This document shows positions 54,931-64,000 of a DNA stretch of 64,000 bases, in pieces; positions within the stretch are counted from its first letter, which is position 1; each line of letters begins with the position of its first letter. The translations under genes were made by a program, and so were the position numbers. The notes under the pieces are model-generated. The model was not told the DNA's origin. It made no database searches and saw only the letters and a program-made list of their open reading frames with translations. The DNA comes from Pyrinomonadaceae bacterium (GTDB lineage: Bacteria > Acidobacteriota > Blastocatellia > Pyrinomonadales > Pyrinomonadaceae): assembly GCA_025054715.1 (NCBI GenBank), contig JANWYH010000011.1:1-64000 (forward strand), in the 5' to 3' direction.

Positions 54931-56213
54931 ATGCCATGTATTTTGAGATGAAACTCATCATTTATGATGGAAAATTCTGGTTTTTTCCCTGAGAACATCT
55001 GAGCTTCACGAAGCATGCTCGGAAAGTCACGACTTCCTAACTCAATTTCATAGGCAGGACTTGTAAATATAGCCGCTATTTGAGGGTTTATGCGCTGGGT
55101 AATCCCATAGCATATAGCCTTTGAAACAAAAGGTACAAAACCAGTATGGCGACGCGAGTTTATGATTTCGATTGAGTCATCGAATATACAAATGCGGGTT
55201 TTGGCTTCCCTCAGGGCTAAGTCTCTGTGAATGAGGGCATTGGTGATGGCTTCGCGAATGACGTTTTCGGAATAGTTCTGTCTTGCTGGTATTGGTGATG
55301 GCTGGATTCGTAATTTAGGCTTTTCCTTCATTAAATCGCAGTATTTTTTTATGAATCTAATAGCTGATTCAAACAGTGTTGTTAGGTTACCTTCTAAGAC
55401 CTTCTCTTCTACTACGGGTGAGGATGGGGAATTTCCAGAGTAGCGCGTCACAGTAACGGTTGAGCGAGGAAGAAGCTGCGAAACTCTATCATTCTTGCCA
55501 AAGAGTAAAATGGCGGCGACCGTAGGCGTAAAATCTTCTCCGCTTCCTGTTGCTAGAAGTAAATCTCTTTTTAAGAATTCTTCGGTATTGTAAGAGAGGC
55601 TCGTTTCAGATATGTCTTCAAAAGCACGCGCAAAACTCCATAGAAGAGCGTCATCAATATCATCCTTTGTCGCTCCCGGAACGGGTAGATTTTCATAGTT
55701 CATAGGAGAAGATTCCTGAATCAAGTCAGATAATTCTTCTCTTGTAGCCTCTCTTTTTTGAGTTCCTATTCTTAAAAAGACCCTTCCTTCTCGGGTTCTA
55801 TAAGGGCGGTGTTTTCCCTGAATTTCTAACACTACAATTCTTCTACCATTATCAAATGACACAGTGTCGATTATGGGAATAATCGGTGGTATGATTTCCT
55901 CTCGGCAGATTCTGACTATTTCGCTTATTACCTCTTCAGGATAATCAACACCTTCGATACGAAGTTTATCGGTTACGCCGAATATTATGAAACCTCCAAC
56001 CGTGTTGGCTATCGCAACAATTTCCTGTGAGATTTTTTCGGGGTTTGAAAGTTTGACCTTTAATTCAAGATAAGTATCTTCGCCACCACGAATCATTCTT
56101 AAAAGATCATTTCTTGAAATCTGTAAGGAAGACTGATTTATAAGGTACTCCTGCAGGGATCGTTCAGAGGAAGGAAACCATCGTTCGCCATAACGAAATT
56201 TCTTGCGCGTCAT
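54927..56213 (-). CDS. AlbA_2 (Schlafen-type) domain protein with a divergent ATPase-like C-terminal domain
   Basis: The 429-codon gene starts at the ATG at 56213 (TRKKFRYGERW); an upstream TTG adds two residues. The N part has the AlbA_2 signature EDTYLELKVKLSNPEKISQE and ANTVGGFIIFGVTD. The middle/C part has REAITNALIHRDLALREAKT and FDDSIEIINSRRHTGFV, as in the HATPase_c_4/AAA_4 group. Such proteins are often called transcriptional regulators or putative DNA-binding proteins, with little experimental support. Confidence 0.85.
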   Translation of the reverse strand: MTRKKFRYGERWFPSSERSLQEYLINQSSLQISRNDLLRMIRGGEDTYLELKVKLSNPEKISQEIVAIANTVGGFIIFGVTDKLRIEGVDYPEEVISEIVRICREEIIPPIIPIIDTVSFDNGRRIVVLEIQGKHRPYRTREGRVFLRIGTQKREATREELSDLIQESSPMNYENLPVPGATKDDIDDALLWSFARAFEDISETSLSYNTEEFLKRDLLLATGSGEDFTPTVAAILLFGKNDRVSQLLPRSTVTVTRYSGNSPSSPVVEEKVLEGNLTTLFESAIRFIKKYCDLMKEKPKLRIQPSPIPARQNYSENVIREAITNALIHRDLALREAKTRICIFDDSIEIINSRRHTGFVPFVSKAICYGITQRINPQIAAIFTSPAYEIELGSRDFPSMLREAQMFSGKKPEFSIINDEFHLKIHGI

Positions 56214-56422
56214 TTTCAAAATACCTCTAGAAAGCTTTCAACACTTAAATATATTGAATCACTTTATGAACGAAAAGTAAAAGACATGTTTGCAGAGGAG
56301 TTTACTGAAAGACGTTAGATTTTACGATTATTTGAATTCTTGATCCATTTTTCTGGAAATCTTAAACCCTTAAAGGTCTTGGGCGTTTGGTTAAACTATT
56401 GAAAAAACTGATTTTTACATTC

Positions 56423-56438
56423 TGGCATAAAAGTTGCA
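56423..56438 (+). promoter_or_regulatory. Sigma-54 (-24/-12) promoter for the TonB-dependent receptor
   Basis: TGGCATAAAAGTTGCA fits the sigma-54 consensus TGGCAC-N5-TTGCA with a single C-to-T change and exact GG/GC spacing. Transcription would start near 56448, about 47 bases before the ATG at 56495. No enhancer-binding protein gene was found nearby. The spacing and match are direct observation; use in vivo is inference. Confidence 0.65.
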
Positions 56439-56494
56439 AAGCAGACTAAACACGAAGACTATCTTCATTCTTTAGAAAAAAAGAGGTTATGTGT

Positions 56495-59400
56495 ATGAGG
56501 GTAAAGAGCTTGTTTTTAATGTTAACTTTGTTTTTGGTCGGTTTGGGAACAAGTTTTTCACAAACCACGACGGCTTCTCTTTCGGGTGTTGTTACCGATG
56601 AGAAAGAGGCAGTAATACCGGGAGCGACTGTTACAGTTCGTAACGTGCAGACCGGGTTTACGAGAACACTAGTTACGGATAGCGAAGGTCGCTATAGCTT
56701 CGTTAACTTGCCGATAGGGCAGTATGAATTAACGGTTGAGGCGCAGAATTTCTCCAAGTACGTGCAAAGCGGGATAGTGCTTCTGGTTAATCAGAACGCC
56801 GTAGTTAATGTTGCGTTAAAACCAGGACCGATTCAGGAAACTATCACGGTTACGGAAAACGCTTCTCTTTTGAACACTTCGACACCAGAAGTTAGCACTC
56901 GTTTTGACGAAAGAAGGCTTTCTGAGCTTCCTATTGCTCCAAACCGCAGTGTTTACAACGTTTTGCTGTCAGTCCCTGGCGTAAGCCAGCTAGGTAGCGG
57001 ACAGACGGGGTTTGCGAACGGTATAAGCTTTTCATCGAACGGAGGACGCTTGCGCTCGAACAATTTTATGCTCGATGGGCAAGATATAAACGATCCGTCC
57101 ATTTCTGGTGGACAGATAGGTTTGAATAACCCGGATGCTATCCAGGAAGTAAGAATTATTACCAATCAGTTTCTTGCAGAATACGGACGAAACTCGGGTT
57201 CAATTGTCAATTTCGTAAGCAAATCCGGAACGAATGAATTCAGAGGGACCGCTTTCATATTCTATAACAACGAAAACTTAAACGCTTGTAGCAATTTGGA
57301 CAAGAGAGCTGGTTTTTGCAATCCGAACGCTACAACAGAAGATAGAAGAAAAGCGCCTTTTCGTAAAGAGCGTCAGCTAGGATTTACGCTTGGTGGGCCA
57401 CTTGTGATGCCTTGGTTTGGGGATGAAAACAAGCCCTATATTTGGATTGGAAGAGACAAGACGTTTTTCTTCGTTGACATGCAGCAGTGGAAAGATCAGG
57501 CACTCGGGTCCGGGTTTACCTTAAGAGGTGCTCCAACTGCTCAAGGAAGAGCCATATTGCAACAAATAGCTAATGGTTCGATAGATGGAATTGTTAGACC
57601 TCAAGTCCAAGCCTTACTTGATTTTGTTCCTGCGGGGACTCCAAATGGTCAAAGCCGAACGGTTACAGTTGGCTCGAGCAGCTTTACCATTCCACTCGGT
57701 GATCTTACGGGTTCATCAACTTTCAATTTCAAGAATCACCAAGGTTCAGTCAGGATTGACCATCGCTTTAATGATAAAAACCTAATCTATGGGCGGTATC
57801 GCTTCGAATGGGGTAAAACCTCAGGAACGGGTCAAGTTACTCCTCCAGGACTTACGACAAGAAATCGTTTGAAGACCCAAGCTGCTACAATTGTATGGAA
57901 TAGCGTTCTGACAAGCAGGTTAAGCAATGAACTACGTCTTGCCTGGTCGAGATTCGATTCTAACACGAGCGCTGAGGACCCACGTTCGGAAACCATTCCT
58001 TCAATCGAAATTGCCGATCTTGGAATGACAGGGTTTAACGCTGCAGCTAATAGAACCGCTATAGGTTTAGCTGTTAACCTACCTCAGTTCCGTATAAACG
58101 ATACATATCAAATTACAAACAATCTTTCTTACGTAACGGGAAGACATACGATGAAGTTCGGCTTTGATGCCCGCCGAATTGATGTAAAAAGCTTCTTCTT
58201 CCCAACTGTTAGAGGAAGATTAGTTTACACCACACTGCAAAACTTCATAAACGATGTCGCTCAAGTGGCAACCATTAACCTCCCGCTTGCTGGTGGTGAC
58301 GTGATTGGATTTTACCGTTGGTATGAATTTTATGCTTTTGCTCAAGATGAATGGAAGATTACCCCGAATTTTACCTTAACTCTTGGCTTAAGGTATGAAT
58401 ATCCGGGTGATTCTTTCAGTTATCTGAAAGACCTCAATCAAAGAATTCTCGCTGCCAATGGGAACAATCCTGCATTTCGCTTGAACCCTGTTCCGAAAAC
58501 TGATAAGAATAACTTTGCCCCAAGGATTGGCTTTAACTGGAATCCTAAGACCAGTAACGAAGGTATAATCGGATTCATTACGGGTGGCGATAAGCTTGTC
58601 ATAAGAGGTGGTTTTGCAAGAGCCTTTGACGCTAACTTTATCAATATAAACCTTAATATCTTCAGCTCGTTCCCGTTTGTTGCGGCACAGAGCACATCTC
58701 TTACCAACGCTTTTGTAACGATGCGGAATACGAGGGTGCCCAATGTGACAAATCCGAATCTTTTGACGAGAACAATAGTAGCTGAAGATTTCCAATCTCC
58801 TTACACGGATCAAATCTCCCTTGAGGTGCAAAGAGAACTTTCCCGTGACCTAATTTTGCGTGTAGGATACATCAGGACCAGAGGAATCAAACTCTTTCAA
58901 ACGGTTGATGGCAATCCAAGAAGGCCATGCCCGTTCGATCCAGCAGCGACCCCTACTTCTGGAACTTGCAACCTAGCAGCTGGGATTCTAGCACCTAGAG
59001 TTGATCCAAATCGCGGTGTGATCCGCACTCGTGCAAACTCGGCAAGTTCAACTTATGATGCGCTTCAAATAAGCCTTGACAAGCGCTTGAGCCGTGGCTT
59101 TAGTGCGGGTTTCCACTACACTTACAGCACGTTTATTGACACAGCATCTGAAATTTTCAATCCATCGGGGGCAGAGGTTGCAATTCCTCAGGATCCGTTT
59201 AATTGGGCAGCAGACAGAGCGCGTTCAAGCTACGACAGACCTCATCGATTTACAGGTAACTTTGTCTATGAGTTTCCATTCTTTAGGTCGCAAAAAGACT
59301 TTGTTGGAAAGCTTTTAGGTGGCTGGCAAGTTAACTCATTCTTCACTTTCCAAAGTGGTGCTCCTTTCACACCATTGTTAGGAACTGATCCTGCCGGCAC

Positions 59401-59788
59401 TGTCAACGGTATTGATGGGCTTGTCGGAAACTCTATTCGGCCGAATGTGAATACCACGCTAAATCTCTCTCAGATGAGCATTCCCGAAATTCTGAGAGCA
59501 GGTGGTGCAAGTCTGTTTAGAACTCTCTTCCCAGGTCAACGAGTTGGAAATGCTGGTAGAAATATTTTACGTGCTGACAGCATACAGCTAGTTGACTTTG
59601 GTATAATCAAGAATACGCTTTTTGGGGAAAAATATCGCCTGCAAATTCGTGCTGATATGTTTAACGTCTTCAACAATCGCAATTTCGGTATCCCTGAAGG
59701 ACGTATATCAGCACCTAACTTCCTCGATCAGTGGGGAACGAATGGCGGTAATCGCCGAATCGTTCTTGGAGCTAGATTCGTCTTCTAG
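56495..59788 (+). CDS. Oar-like TonB-dependent outer-membrane receptor
   Basis: A 1097-residue protein with a signal peptide (RVKSLFLMLTLFLVGLGTSF, ending FSQ). An N-terminal carboxypeptidase-regulatory-like domain (ASLSGVVTDEKEAVIPGATV), a plug region (NNFMLDGQDINDP, FLAEYGRNSGSIVNFVSKSG) and a large beta-barrel to the terminal VLGARFVF follow. The last residue is Phe, usual for outer-membrane barrels. This is the SusC/Oar-type architecture common in Acidobacteriota. The substrate is unknown. I choose the ATG at 56495 because AGAGG lies 8 bases before it; ATG 56489 is too close. Confidence 0.92.
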   Translation: MRVKSLFLMLTLFLVGLGTSFSQTTTASLSGVVTDEKEAVIPGATVTVRNVQTGFTRTLVTDSEGRYSFVNLPIGQYELTVEAQNFSKYVQSGIVLLVNQNAVVNVALKPGPIQETITVTENASLLNTSTPEVSTRFDERRLSELPIAPNRSVYNVLLSVPGVSQLGSGQTGFANGISFSSNGGRLRSNNFMLDGQDINDPSISGGQIGLNNPDAIQEVRIITNQFLAEYGRNSGSIVNFVSKSGTNEFRGTAFIFYNNENLNACSNLDKRAGFCNPNATTEDRRKAPFRKERQLGFTLGGPLVMPWFGDENKPYIWIGRDKTFFFVDMQQWKDQALGSGFTLRGAPTAQGRAILQQIANGSIDGIVRPQVQALLDFVPAGTPNGQSRTVTVGSSSFTIPLGDLTGSSTFNFKNHQGSVRIDHRFNDKNLIYGRYRFEWGKTSGTGQVTPPGLTTRNRLKTQAATIVWNSVLTSRLSNELRLAWSRFDSNTSAEDPRSETIPSIEIADLGMTGFNAAANRTAIGLAVNLPQFRINDTYQITNNLSYVTGRHTMKFGFDARRIDVKSFFFPTVRGRLVYTTLQNFINDVAQVATINLPLAGGDVIGFYRWYEFYAFAQDEWKITPNFTLTLGLRYEYPGDSFSYLKDLNQRILAANGNNPAFRLNPVPKTDKNNFAPRIGFNWNPKTSNEGIIGFITGGDKLVIRGGFARAFDANFININLNIFSSFPFVAAQSTSLTNAFVTMRNTRVPNVTNPNLLTRTIVAEDFQSPYTDQISLEVQRELSRDLILRVGYIRTRGIKLFQTVDGNPRRPCPFDPAATPTSGTCNLAAGILAPRVDPNRGVIRTRANSASSTYDALQISLDKRLSRGFSAGFHYTYSTFIDTASEIFNPSGAEVAIPQDPFNWAADRARSSYDRPHRFTGNFVYEFPFFRSQKDFVGKLLGGWQVNSFFTFQSGAPFTPLLGTDPAGTVNGIDGLVGNSIRPNVNTTLNLSQMSIPEILRAGGASLFRTLFPGQRVGNAGRNILRADSIQLVDFGIIKNTLFGEKYRLQIRADMFNVFNNRNFGIPEGRISAPNFLDQWGTNGGNRRIVLGARFVF

Positions 59789-59816
59789 TCTGAGCCTAAC
59801 AGATTAGATCAGGGCG

Positions 59817-59843
59817 GGGCGACCGATGCAGGTCGCCCTTTTT
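59817..59843 (+). terminator. Intrinsic terminator after the TonB-dependent receptor
   Basis: GGGCGACC, a 6-base loop and GGTCGCCC form a perfect 8-bp GC-rich stem followed by five T. It lies 29 bases past the receptor stop and just before the convergent gene's end. Confidence 0.9.
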
Positions 59844-59847
59844 AGAC

Positions 59848-60921
59848 TCAATCTGTTGCTGTCTGCAGTTTTTTAGCTTGAGAGAAAATTTCCTTTATTG
59901 TAAGTCCACGCTTTACTATTAGAAGAACTCCTATCATTGCCCAGAAAAAAATTCTTCCTTTGCGAATTATGGCTACTGTAACGCCTAAACCAGCACCTAG
60001 TGACAAAACTTCGGTCACAAACTGCGCACCTGCCTCGTCAATGCCTATTAGGAAAGGAACAAGCTTAAAAACGACAGTAATCAGGCGACTTACGGATTCA
60101 AGAAGAAAAGCGGTATAGAAGGATAGCTCGCCGGTAAGCCGAAACAAAATAAATGCGATTTCTAAAACTCCTAAAAGGTGGAAACATCCCTGAAGAAACA
60201 GTATGGGAAGAAGATATTTAGGATATTGCCTATAGTAGCCATAAACTAGATTTTCAAAAAACCTTGCGTGAATCCTACCACTTTCCATGTATTGCCGTAG
60301 TATGCCTTTTCTATAGAGCCATTCGCAGAGTCCACTTAAAAAATGCCATTGTCTGATGACCATTAAGACGAGAAAAATCATTATTGAAAAGGTTAATACT
60401 ATCAGTAAATCAAGTGTCAAATACCATCCTTCACTAAGTTCAAAACTTCTTACAAAAGCAATTGCGCCGCAAGCAACGAAGAAGGCTGTCATAAAAGAGT
60501 AGAAGAGGTTTTCCGTTGCAACGCTTGATAGACCGATTATCAGAGGAACTCGGTGTCTGACGGCGATTGCTTTTGATGTGCCGCTTACAAGAATCCCTAA
60601 AGGTATCATGCTGCTCATCGCTTCGCCGATGATTACTGCTGGTAATGTGTCGCGTAGTTGTAGTTTGTAAGGCTCAAATACCGATAGTTTCCAGGCTATT
60701 GATCGGACCATAATTCTTAAAAAGTAAATTGAAATTATCACCGCAAAACCATCTAATCCGATTTTGCCGATACCTTCTAGGATTTCATAGATTCCCACTG
60801 ACCAAACAAAATAACTAAAGAGCAGGATACCGCAAAGTGTTAACGAAAATCCTATAATGCGTAGTCTTCGGGTTTTATTCTCAGTTTTTGCTGTTTTTTC
60901 TTCTTTGAATTTTGAGTTCAT
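59848..60921 (-). CDS. Lysylphosphatidylglycerol synthase-type (UPF0104) membrane protein
   Basis: The 357-residue polytopic protein has about eight hydrophobic segments and the UPF0104/LPG-synthase transmembrane-domain pattern. Examples are LRDTLPAVIIGEAMSSMIPLG, the loop with ...VSGTSKAIAVRHRVPL, and a C-terminal EAGAQFVTEVLSLGAGLGVT. Family members include MprF flippase domains and glycan-lipid related proteins; it lacks the aminoacyl-transfer domain. It is divergent from the acyl-CoA dehydrogenase gene, 56 bases away. Confidence 0.75.
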   Translation of the reverse strand: MNSKFKEEKTAKTENKTRRLRIIGFSLTLCGILLFSYFVWSVGIYEILEGIGKIGLDGFAVIISIYFLRIMVRSIAWKLSVFEPYKLQLRDTLPAVIIGEAMSSMIPLGILVSGTSKAIAVRHRVPLIIGLSSVATENLFYSFMTAFFVACGAIAFVRSFELSEGWYLTLDLLIVLTFSIMIFLVLMVIRQWHFLSGLCEWLYRKGILRQYMESGRIHARFFENLVYGYYRQYPKYLLPILFLQGCFHLLGVLEIAFILFRLTGELSFYTAFLLESVSRLITVVFKLVPFLIGIDEAGAQFVTEVLSLGAGLGVTVAIIRKGRIFFWAMIGVLLIVKRGLTIKEIFSQAKKLQTATD

Positions 60922-60977
60922 TACTTTTATGATGATTTTAACGAAACTATTTTACAAGAACGTAACGAGGTGTTTTT

Positions 60978-62159
60978 ATGGAAGCAAAGGTTTTACAAGT
61001 GCAAAGCTTACATCCTGCTTTGACGATGTTAAGCGAAGAAGAGGCTCTTTTTAAGAGCTCTGTAAGGGAATTTGCTGAAGGTGAAGTTCGCCCGCGCGTT
61101 GAAAAGATGGAAGAAGAGGGAAAGCTAGACCCTGCACTTATTAAACAATGCTTTGATCTTGGACTAATGTCAATCGAAGTTCCGGAAGAGTACGGTGGTG
61201 CTGGCTCGACGTTTTTTAACGCTATTTTAGCTATCGAGGAGCTGGCCCGTGTTGACGCTTCAACAAGTGTGTTTGTAGATGTTCACAATACGCTTGTTCT
61301 AAATGCGATGCTTCGTTGGGGAAATGAACAGCAAAAAAAGAAATACTTACCGAAAATGGTCACAGAAAAGGTGGGAGCTTATGCTTTGTCAGAAGCTGGC
61401 AGCGGCTCGGATGCTTTTGCCCTCAAGACTCGCGCCGTAGATAAAGGCGATCACTATGAGATAACAGGCAGAAAACTCTGGATTACTAATGGAAACGAAG
61501 CTGATATATTTATTCTCTTTGCGAATGTAAATCCAGAGGCAGGTTACAAAGGTATAACTGCTTTTATTGTTGAAAGAGGCTTTGAGGGCTTTTCTGTTGG
61601 TAAAAAGGAGAATAAATTGGGGATTAGGGCTAGTTCTACGACGGAGCTAATTTTAGATGCCTGCAAGGTGCCGAAAGAGAATGTGCTTGGAGAAGTAGGC
61701 AAAGGCTATAAAGTTTCGATCGAGACCCTTAACGAAGGCAGAATAGGTATCGGTGCTCAGATGGTCGGAATAGCTCAAGGTGCATACGAGGCTGCACTCA
61801 AATATACGGCTGAGCGTGAGCAATTCGGTCAGACGATAAATAAGTTTCAAGCCGTGCAATTTCAGCTTGCTGAGATGGCTCTTCAAATCGAAGCTGCAAG
61901 ACTCCTAGTTTACAACGCTGCTAGGCTGAAGGATGCAGGAAAGAACTTTGTAAAGGAGGCAGCAATGGCAAAGCTTTACGCTTCACGCGTTGCTGAAAGG
62001 GTTTCTTCAATGGCAATAGAGCTTTTCGGTGGATATGGATACACTAAGGATTATCCGGTTGAAAAATTCTGGCGTGACTCGAAAATCGGTGCGATCTATG
62101 AAGGAACAAGCAATATGCAGCTTCAAACTATAGCTAAAATCATTATCGGTGGGAAGTAG
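60978..62159 (+). CDS. Acyl-CoA dehydrogenase
   Basis: The 393-residue FAD enzyme oxidises acyl-CoA to the 2-enoyl form. It shows AYALSEAGSGSDAFALKTRA, the GRKLWITNG segment, RASSTTELILDACKVPKENV, and AERVSSMAIELFGGYGYTKD. E375 in AIYEGTSNMQ is the predicted catalytic base, as in short- and medium-chain enzymes. Chain length preference is unknown. No electron-transfer flavoprotein genes are adjacent. It is followed immediately by the dipeptidase gene. Confidence 0.94.
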   Translation: MEAKVLQVQSLHPALTMLSEEEALFKSSVREFAEGEVRPRVEKMEEEGKLDPALIKQCFDLGLMSIEVPEEYGGAGSTFFNAILAIEELARVDASTSVFVDVHNTLVLNAMLRWGNEQQKKKYLPKMVTEKVGAYALSEAGSGSDAFALKTRAVDKGDHYEITGRKLWITNGNEADIFILFANVNPEAGYKGITAFIVERGFEGFSVGKKENKLGIRASSTTELILDACKVPKENVLGEVGKGYKVSIETLNEGRIGIGAQMVGIAQGAYEAALKYTAEREQFGQTINKFQAVQFQLAEMALQIEAARLLVYNAARLKDAGKNFVKEAAMAKLYASRVAERVSSMAIELFGGYGYTKDYPVEKFWRDSKIGAIYEGTSNMQLQTIAKIIIGGK

Positions 62160-62163
62160 AATT

Positions 62164-63441
62164 ATGAAGGTTTTGTTACTGTTTTTTGTTTTGGTTTTTT
62201 GCTTTCAAGCAGTGTCGCAAACAATGCCACCTGACTTAGACCCGAAGCTATGGGAAAGGGCTCTTAAAATCCACAAGGGAGCCATAATTGTTGATGGACA
62301 CAACGACATCACAACACCGATGGCTGATGAGAATTTGGATTTAAGAACAGATACGAGAGGAAAGTTTCATCAAGACGGAACGCCTTTCCATACGGACTTA
62401 AATCGCTTAAAGCTTTCAGGAATTACAGGTGTTTTCTTTTCGATTTATGTTTCAGGAAGTTATTACAGGACGGGCGGTGCGATGCGGCGAGCTATTGATT
62501 TGATTGATGCCGTTTATCGTGAAGTTGAAAAAAACCCTGATGCTTTAACGATGTGTTATACTGCTGCGGACATTCGGCGTGCGAAGCGTCAAGGAAAAAT
62601 TTGTGCATTGATGGGGATTGAAGGAGGTTACGCAATAGAAAATTCACTTTCAGCTCTCAGAACTTTCTATAGACTGGGTGTTCGTTACATGACCTTAACT
62701 CACAATGTCACACATGATTGGGCTGACGCCCATAGAGACGAGCCAAGAAACAATGGGCTTTCCGAATTTGGAAAGGAAGTCGTTCGGGAGATGAACCGAT
62801 TGGGAATGCTTGTTGATATCTCTCATGTTTCGGATAAGGTGATGAATGATGTGCTTGACATTTCAATTGCACCGATAATTGCTTCACATTCTTCAGCTCG
62901 TGGCGTTGCAAATCATACTAGGAACATTCCGGACGACATTTTGCGGCGCATCGCACAAAATGGTGGCGTGGTAATGATAAATTTTTATCCTGTATTTTTG
63001 GACGATAATTACAACAAGGCAGACAGCGAACGTCGAGAAAGACTTAAGTTACAGTTAGAGGCTTTGCGTGAGAAATATAAGAACGATCAAAAAGCCTTCG
63101 TTGAAGCGGAGCGACGTTTGTTGGCTGAAAATCCTATACCCGTGCCGAGTTACAAGCGAATTGTTGATCATATAGATCACATAAAAAAGACGGTTGGAAT
63201 TGACTATGTTGGCATAGGCTCAGATTTTGATGGGATTCCATTACTTCCTGACGGGATGAGAGGCGCAGAAGATTTGATTTTGGTGACTTACGAGATGCTA
63301 AGGCGTGGATACACGGAACAAGAGATAAGGAAAGTACTTGGTGGAAACTTTTTGCGGGTTTTTGAGCAGGTTGAGCGAATTGCAAGAATAAATAGGCGCC
63401 AAATCAGTGGGGAAGGTAGCTTGAAAAAGTTTAGCAGATGA
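62164..63441 (+). CDS. Membrane (renal-type) dipeptidase, secreted
   Basis: From the ATG at 62164 it has 425 residues with a signal peptide ([18 protein letters not shown]). The M19 dipeptidase zinc ligands are visible: HND in [12 protein letters not shown], the bridging Glu in [12 protein letters not shown], the His residues of DISHVSD and [13 protein letters not shown], and the Asp of [10 protein letters not shown]. It hydrolyses dipeptides, probably in the periplasm. It follows the acyl-CoA dehydrogenase by 4 bases. A start at 62149 inside that gene is less likely. Confidence 0.93.
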   Translation: MKVLLLFFVLVFCFQAVSQTMPPDLDPKLWERALKIHKGAIIVDGHNDITTPMADENLDLRTDTRGKFHQDGTPFHTDLNRLKLSGITGVFFSIYVSGSYYRTGGAMRRAIDLIDAVYREVEKNPDALTMCYTAADIRRAKRQGKICALMGIEGGYAIENSLSALRTFYRLGVRYMTLTHNVTHDWADAHRDEPRNNGLSEFGKEVVREMNRLGMLVDISHVSDKVMNDVLDISIAPIIASHSSARGVANHTRNIPDDILRRIAQNGGVVMINFYPVFLDDNYNKADSERRERLKLQLEALREKYKNDQKAFVEAERRLLAENPIPVPSYKRIVDHIDHIKKTVGIDYVGIGSDFDGIPLLPDGMRGAEDLILVTYEMLRRGYTEQEIRKVLGGNFLRVFEQVERIARINRRQISGEGSLKKFSR

Positions 63442-63448
63442 AGATTTT

Positions 63449-64000
63449 ATGCTCAACGGGCAGAAAATAATAGTAGTTATGCCGGCTTACAATGCTGCGC
63501 GGACACTTGAGCGGACGGTGTCAGAAATTCCTCGCGACATTGTTGATGAAATTTTACTTGTTGATGACAGAAGCTCCGACGAAACCGTGAAGCTGGCCAA
63601 GGAACTAAGATTGACCACTTTTGAGCATGAGCAAAACTTTGGTTACGGTCGTAATCAAAAAACTTGCTATCGCGAAGCCTTAAAGCGAGGTGCTGATATT
63701 GTTGTAATGTTACATCCTGATTATCAATACTCTCCTAAACTTATTGTTCCGATGGCGGGAATGATTGCCTATGGTGAATATGATGTTGTTTTAGGATCGA
63801 GAATTCTTGGCGGAACAGCACTAAAAGGCGGGATGCCTCTTTACAAATACATTGCCAACCGATTTTTGACTTTTTTTCAGAATATTTTGATTGGGCAAAA
63901 GCTTTCCGAATATCACACAGGTTTTAGGGCTTTTCGGCGTGAAGTCTTAGAAAATCTGCCACTTGAAGAGAATTCAGATGATTTCATCTTTGATAATCAA
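63449..64000 (+). CDS. Family 2 glycosyltransferase, 5' part
   Basis: An ATG at 63449 opens 184 codons that run to the window end without a stop. It has the GT2 N-terminal motif [18 protein letters not shown], the nucleotide-binding [19 protein letters not shown], and the later [29 protein letters not shown] and [19 protein letters not shown]. This resembles dolichol-phosphate-mannose-synthase-like enzymes. The rest of the gene is beyond the window. It lies 7 bases after the dipeptidase stop. Confidence 0.9.
   Translation, partial: MLNGQKIIVVMPAYNAARTLERTVSEIPRDIVDEILLVDDRSSDETVKLAKELRLTTFEHEQNFGYGRNQKTCYREALKRGADIVVMLHPDYQYSPKLIVPMAGMIAYGEYDVVLGSRILGGTALKGGMPLYKYIANRFLTFFQNILIGQKLSEYHTGFRAFRREVLENLPLEENSDDFIFDNQ

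Noticed and set aside
1-64000. tRNA, rRNA, CRISPR arrays, insertion sequences, prophage
   Set aside because: I looked for cloverleaf-like segments, regular repeats, transposase motifs and phage genes and found none I could support.

Overview
The window reads as a bacterial chromosome segment of roughly low-40s percent GC by eye. It probably comes from the Acidobacteriota, near Blastocatellia. That placement is inference: it rests on a very large Oar-like TonB-dependent receptor with an N-terminal carboxypeptidase-regulatory domain, a ResB/CcsA (System II) cytochrome c locus, a Uma2-family protein and a bacterial eRF1-like protein. Codon use favours ATA (Ile) and AGA/AGG (Arg) even in ribosomal protein genes, a bias often seen in thermophiles.

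Region 1 (1-16110) is an uninterrupted S10-spc-alpha superoperon on the + strand: the 3' end of tuf, then rpsJ-rplC-rplD-rplW-rplB-rpsS-rplV-rpsC-rplP-rpmC-rpsQ-rplN-rplX-rplE-rpsN-rpsH-rplF-rplR-rpsE-rpmD-rplO-secY-adk-map-infA-rpmJ-rpsM-rpsK-rpsD-rpoA-rplQ. Genes are tightly packed, with several stop/start overlaps. Region 2 (16348-24736, +) carries accB-accC, rpsO-pnp, an RluB/RsuA-type pseudouridine synthase, an unrecognised 106-aa protein, a macro-domain protein and an alpha-glucan phosphorylase.

Region 3 (24726-34638, mostly -) has ResB, CcsA and a TPR protein for cytochrome c maturation, an eRF1-like (baeRF) protein, a class A penicillin-binding protein and a SnoaL-like secreted protein. 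Two + genes sit among them: a tiny secreted, highly cationic six-cysteine protein and a Uma2 protein. Region 4 (34656-45134, -) is a surface-polysaccharide cluster with a flippase, two methyltransferases, three glycosyltransferases, a NodU/CmcH-type carbamoyltransferase and a sugar epimerase. Three of its genes are interrupted: two by -1 frameshifts lying exactly on canonical slippery heptamers (A AAA AAG and T TTT TTA), one by an in-frame TAG.

Region 5 (45452-64000) is mixed: an orphan OppD-type ATPase, an S41 processing protease, a LOG-family protein, a LytTR response regulator, a decayed stretch (49858-51282) holding an interrupted gene, dprA, priA, an AlbA_2/Schlafen-type protein, the TonB-dependent receptor behind a good sigma-54 site, an LPG-synthase-type membrane protein, an acyl-CoA dehydrogenase, a membrane dipeptidase and the start of a family 2 glycosyltransferase cut by the window end. 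I saw no tRNA, rRNA, CRISPR array or insertion sequence.
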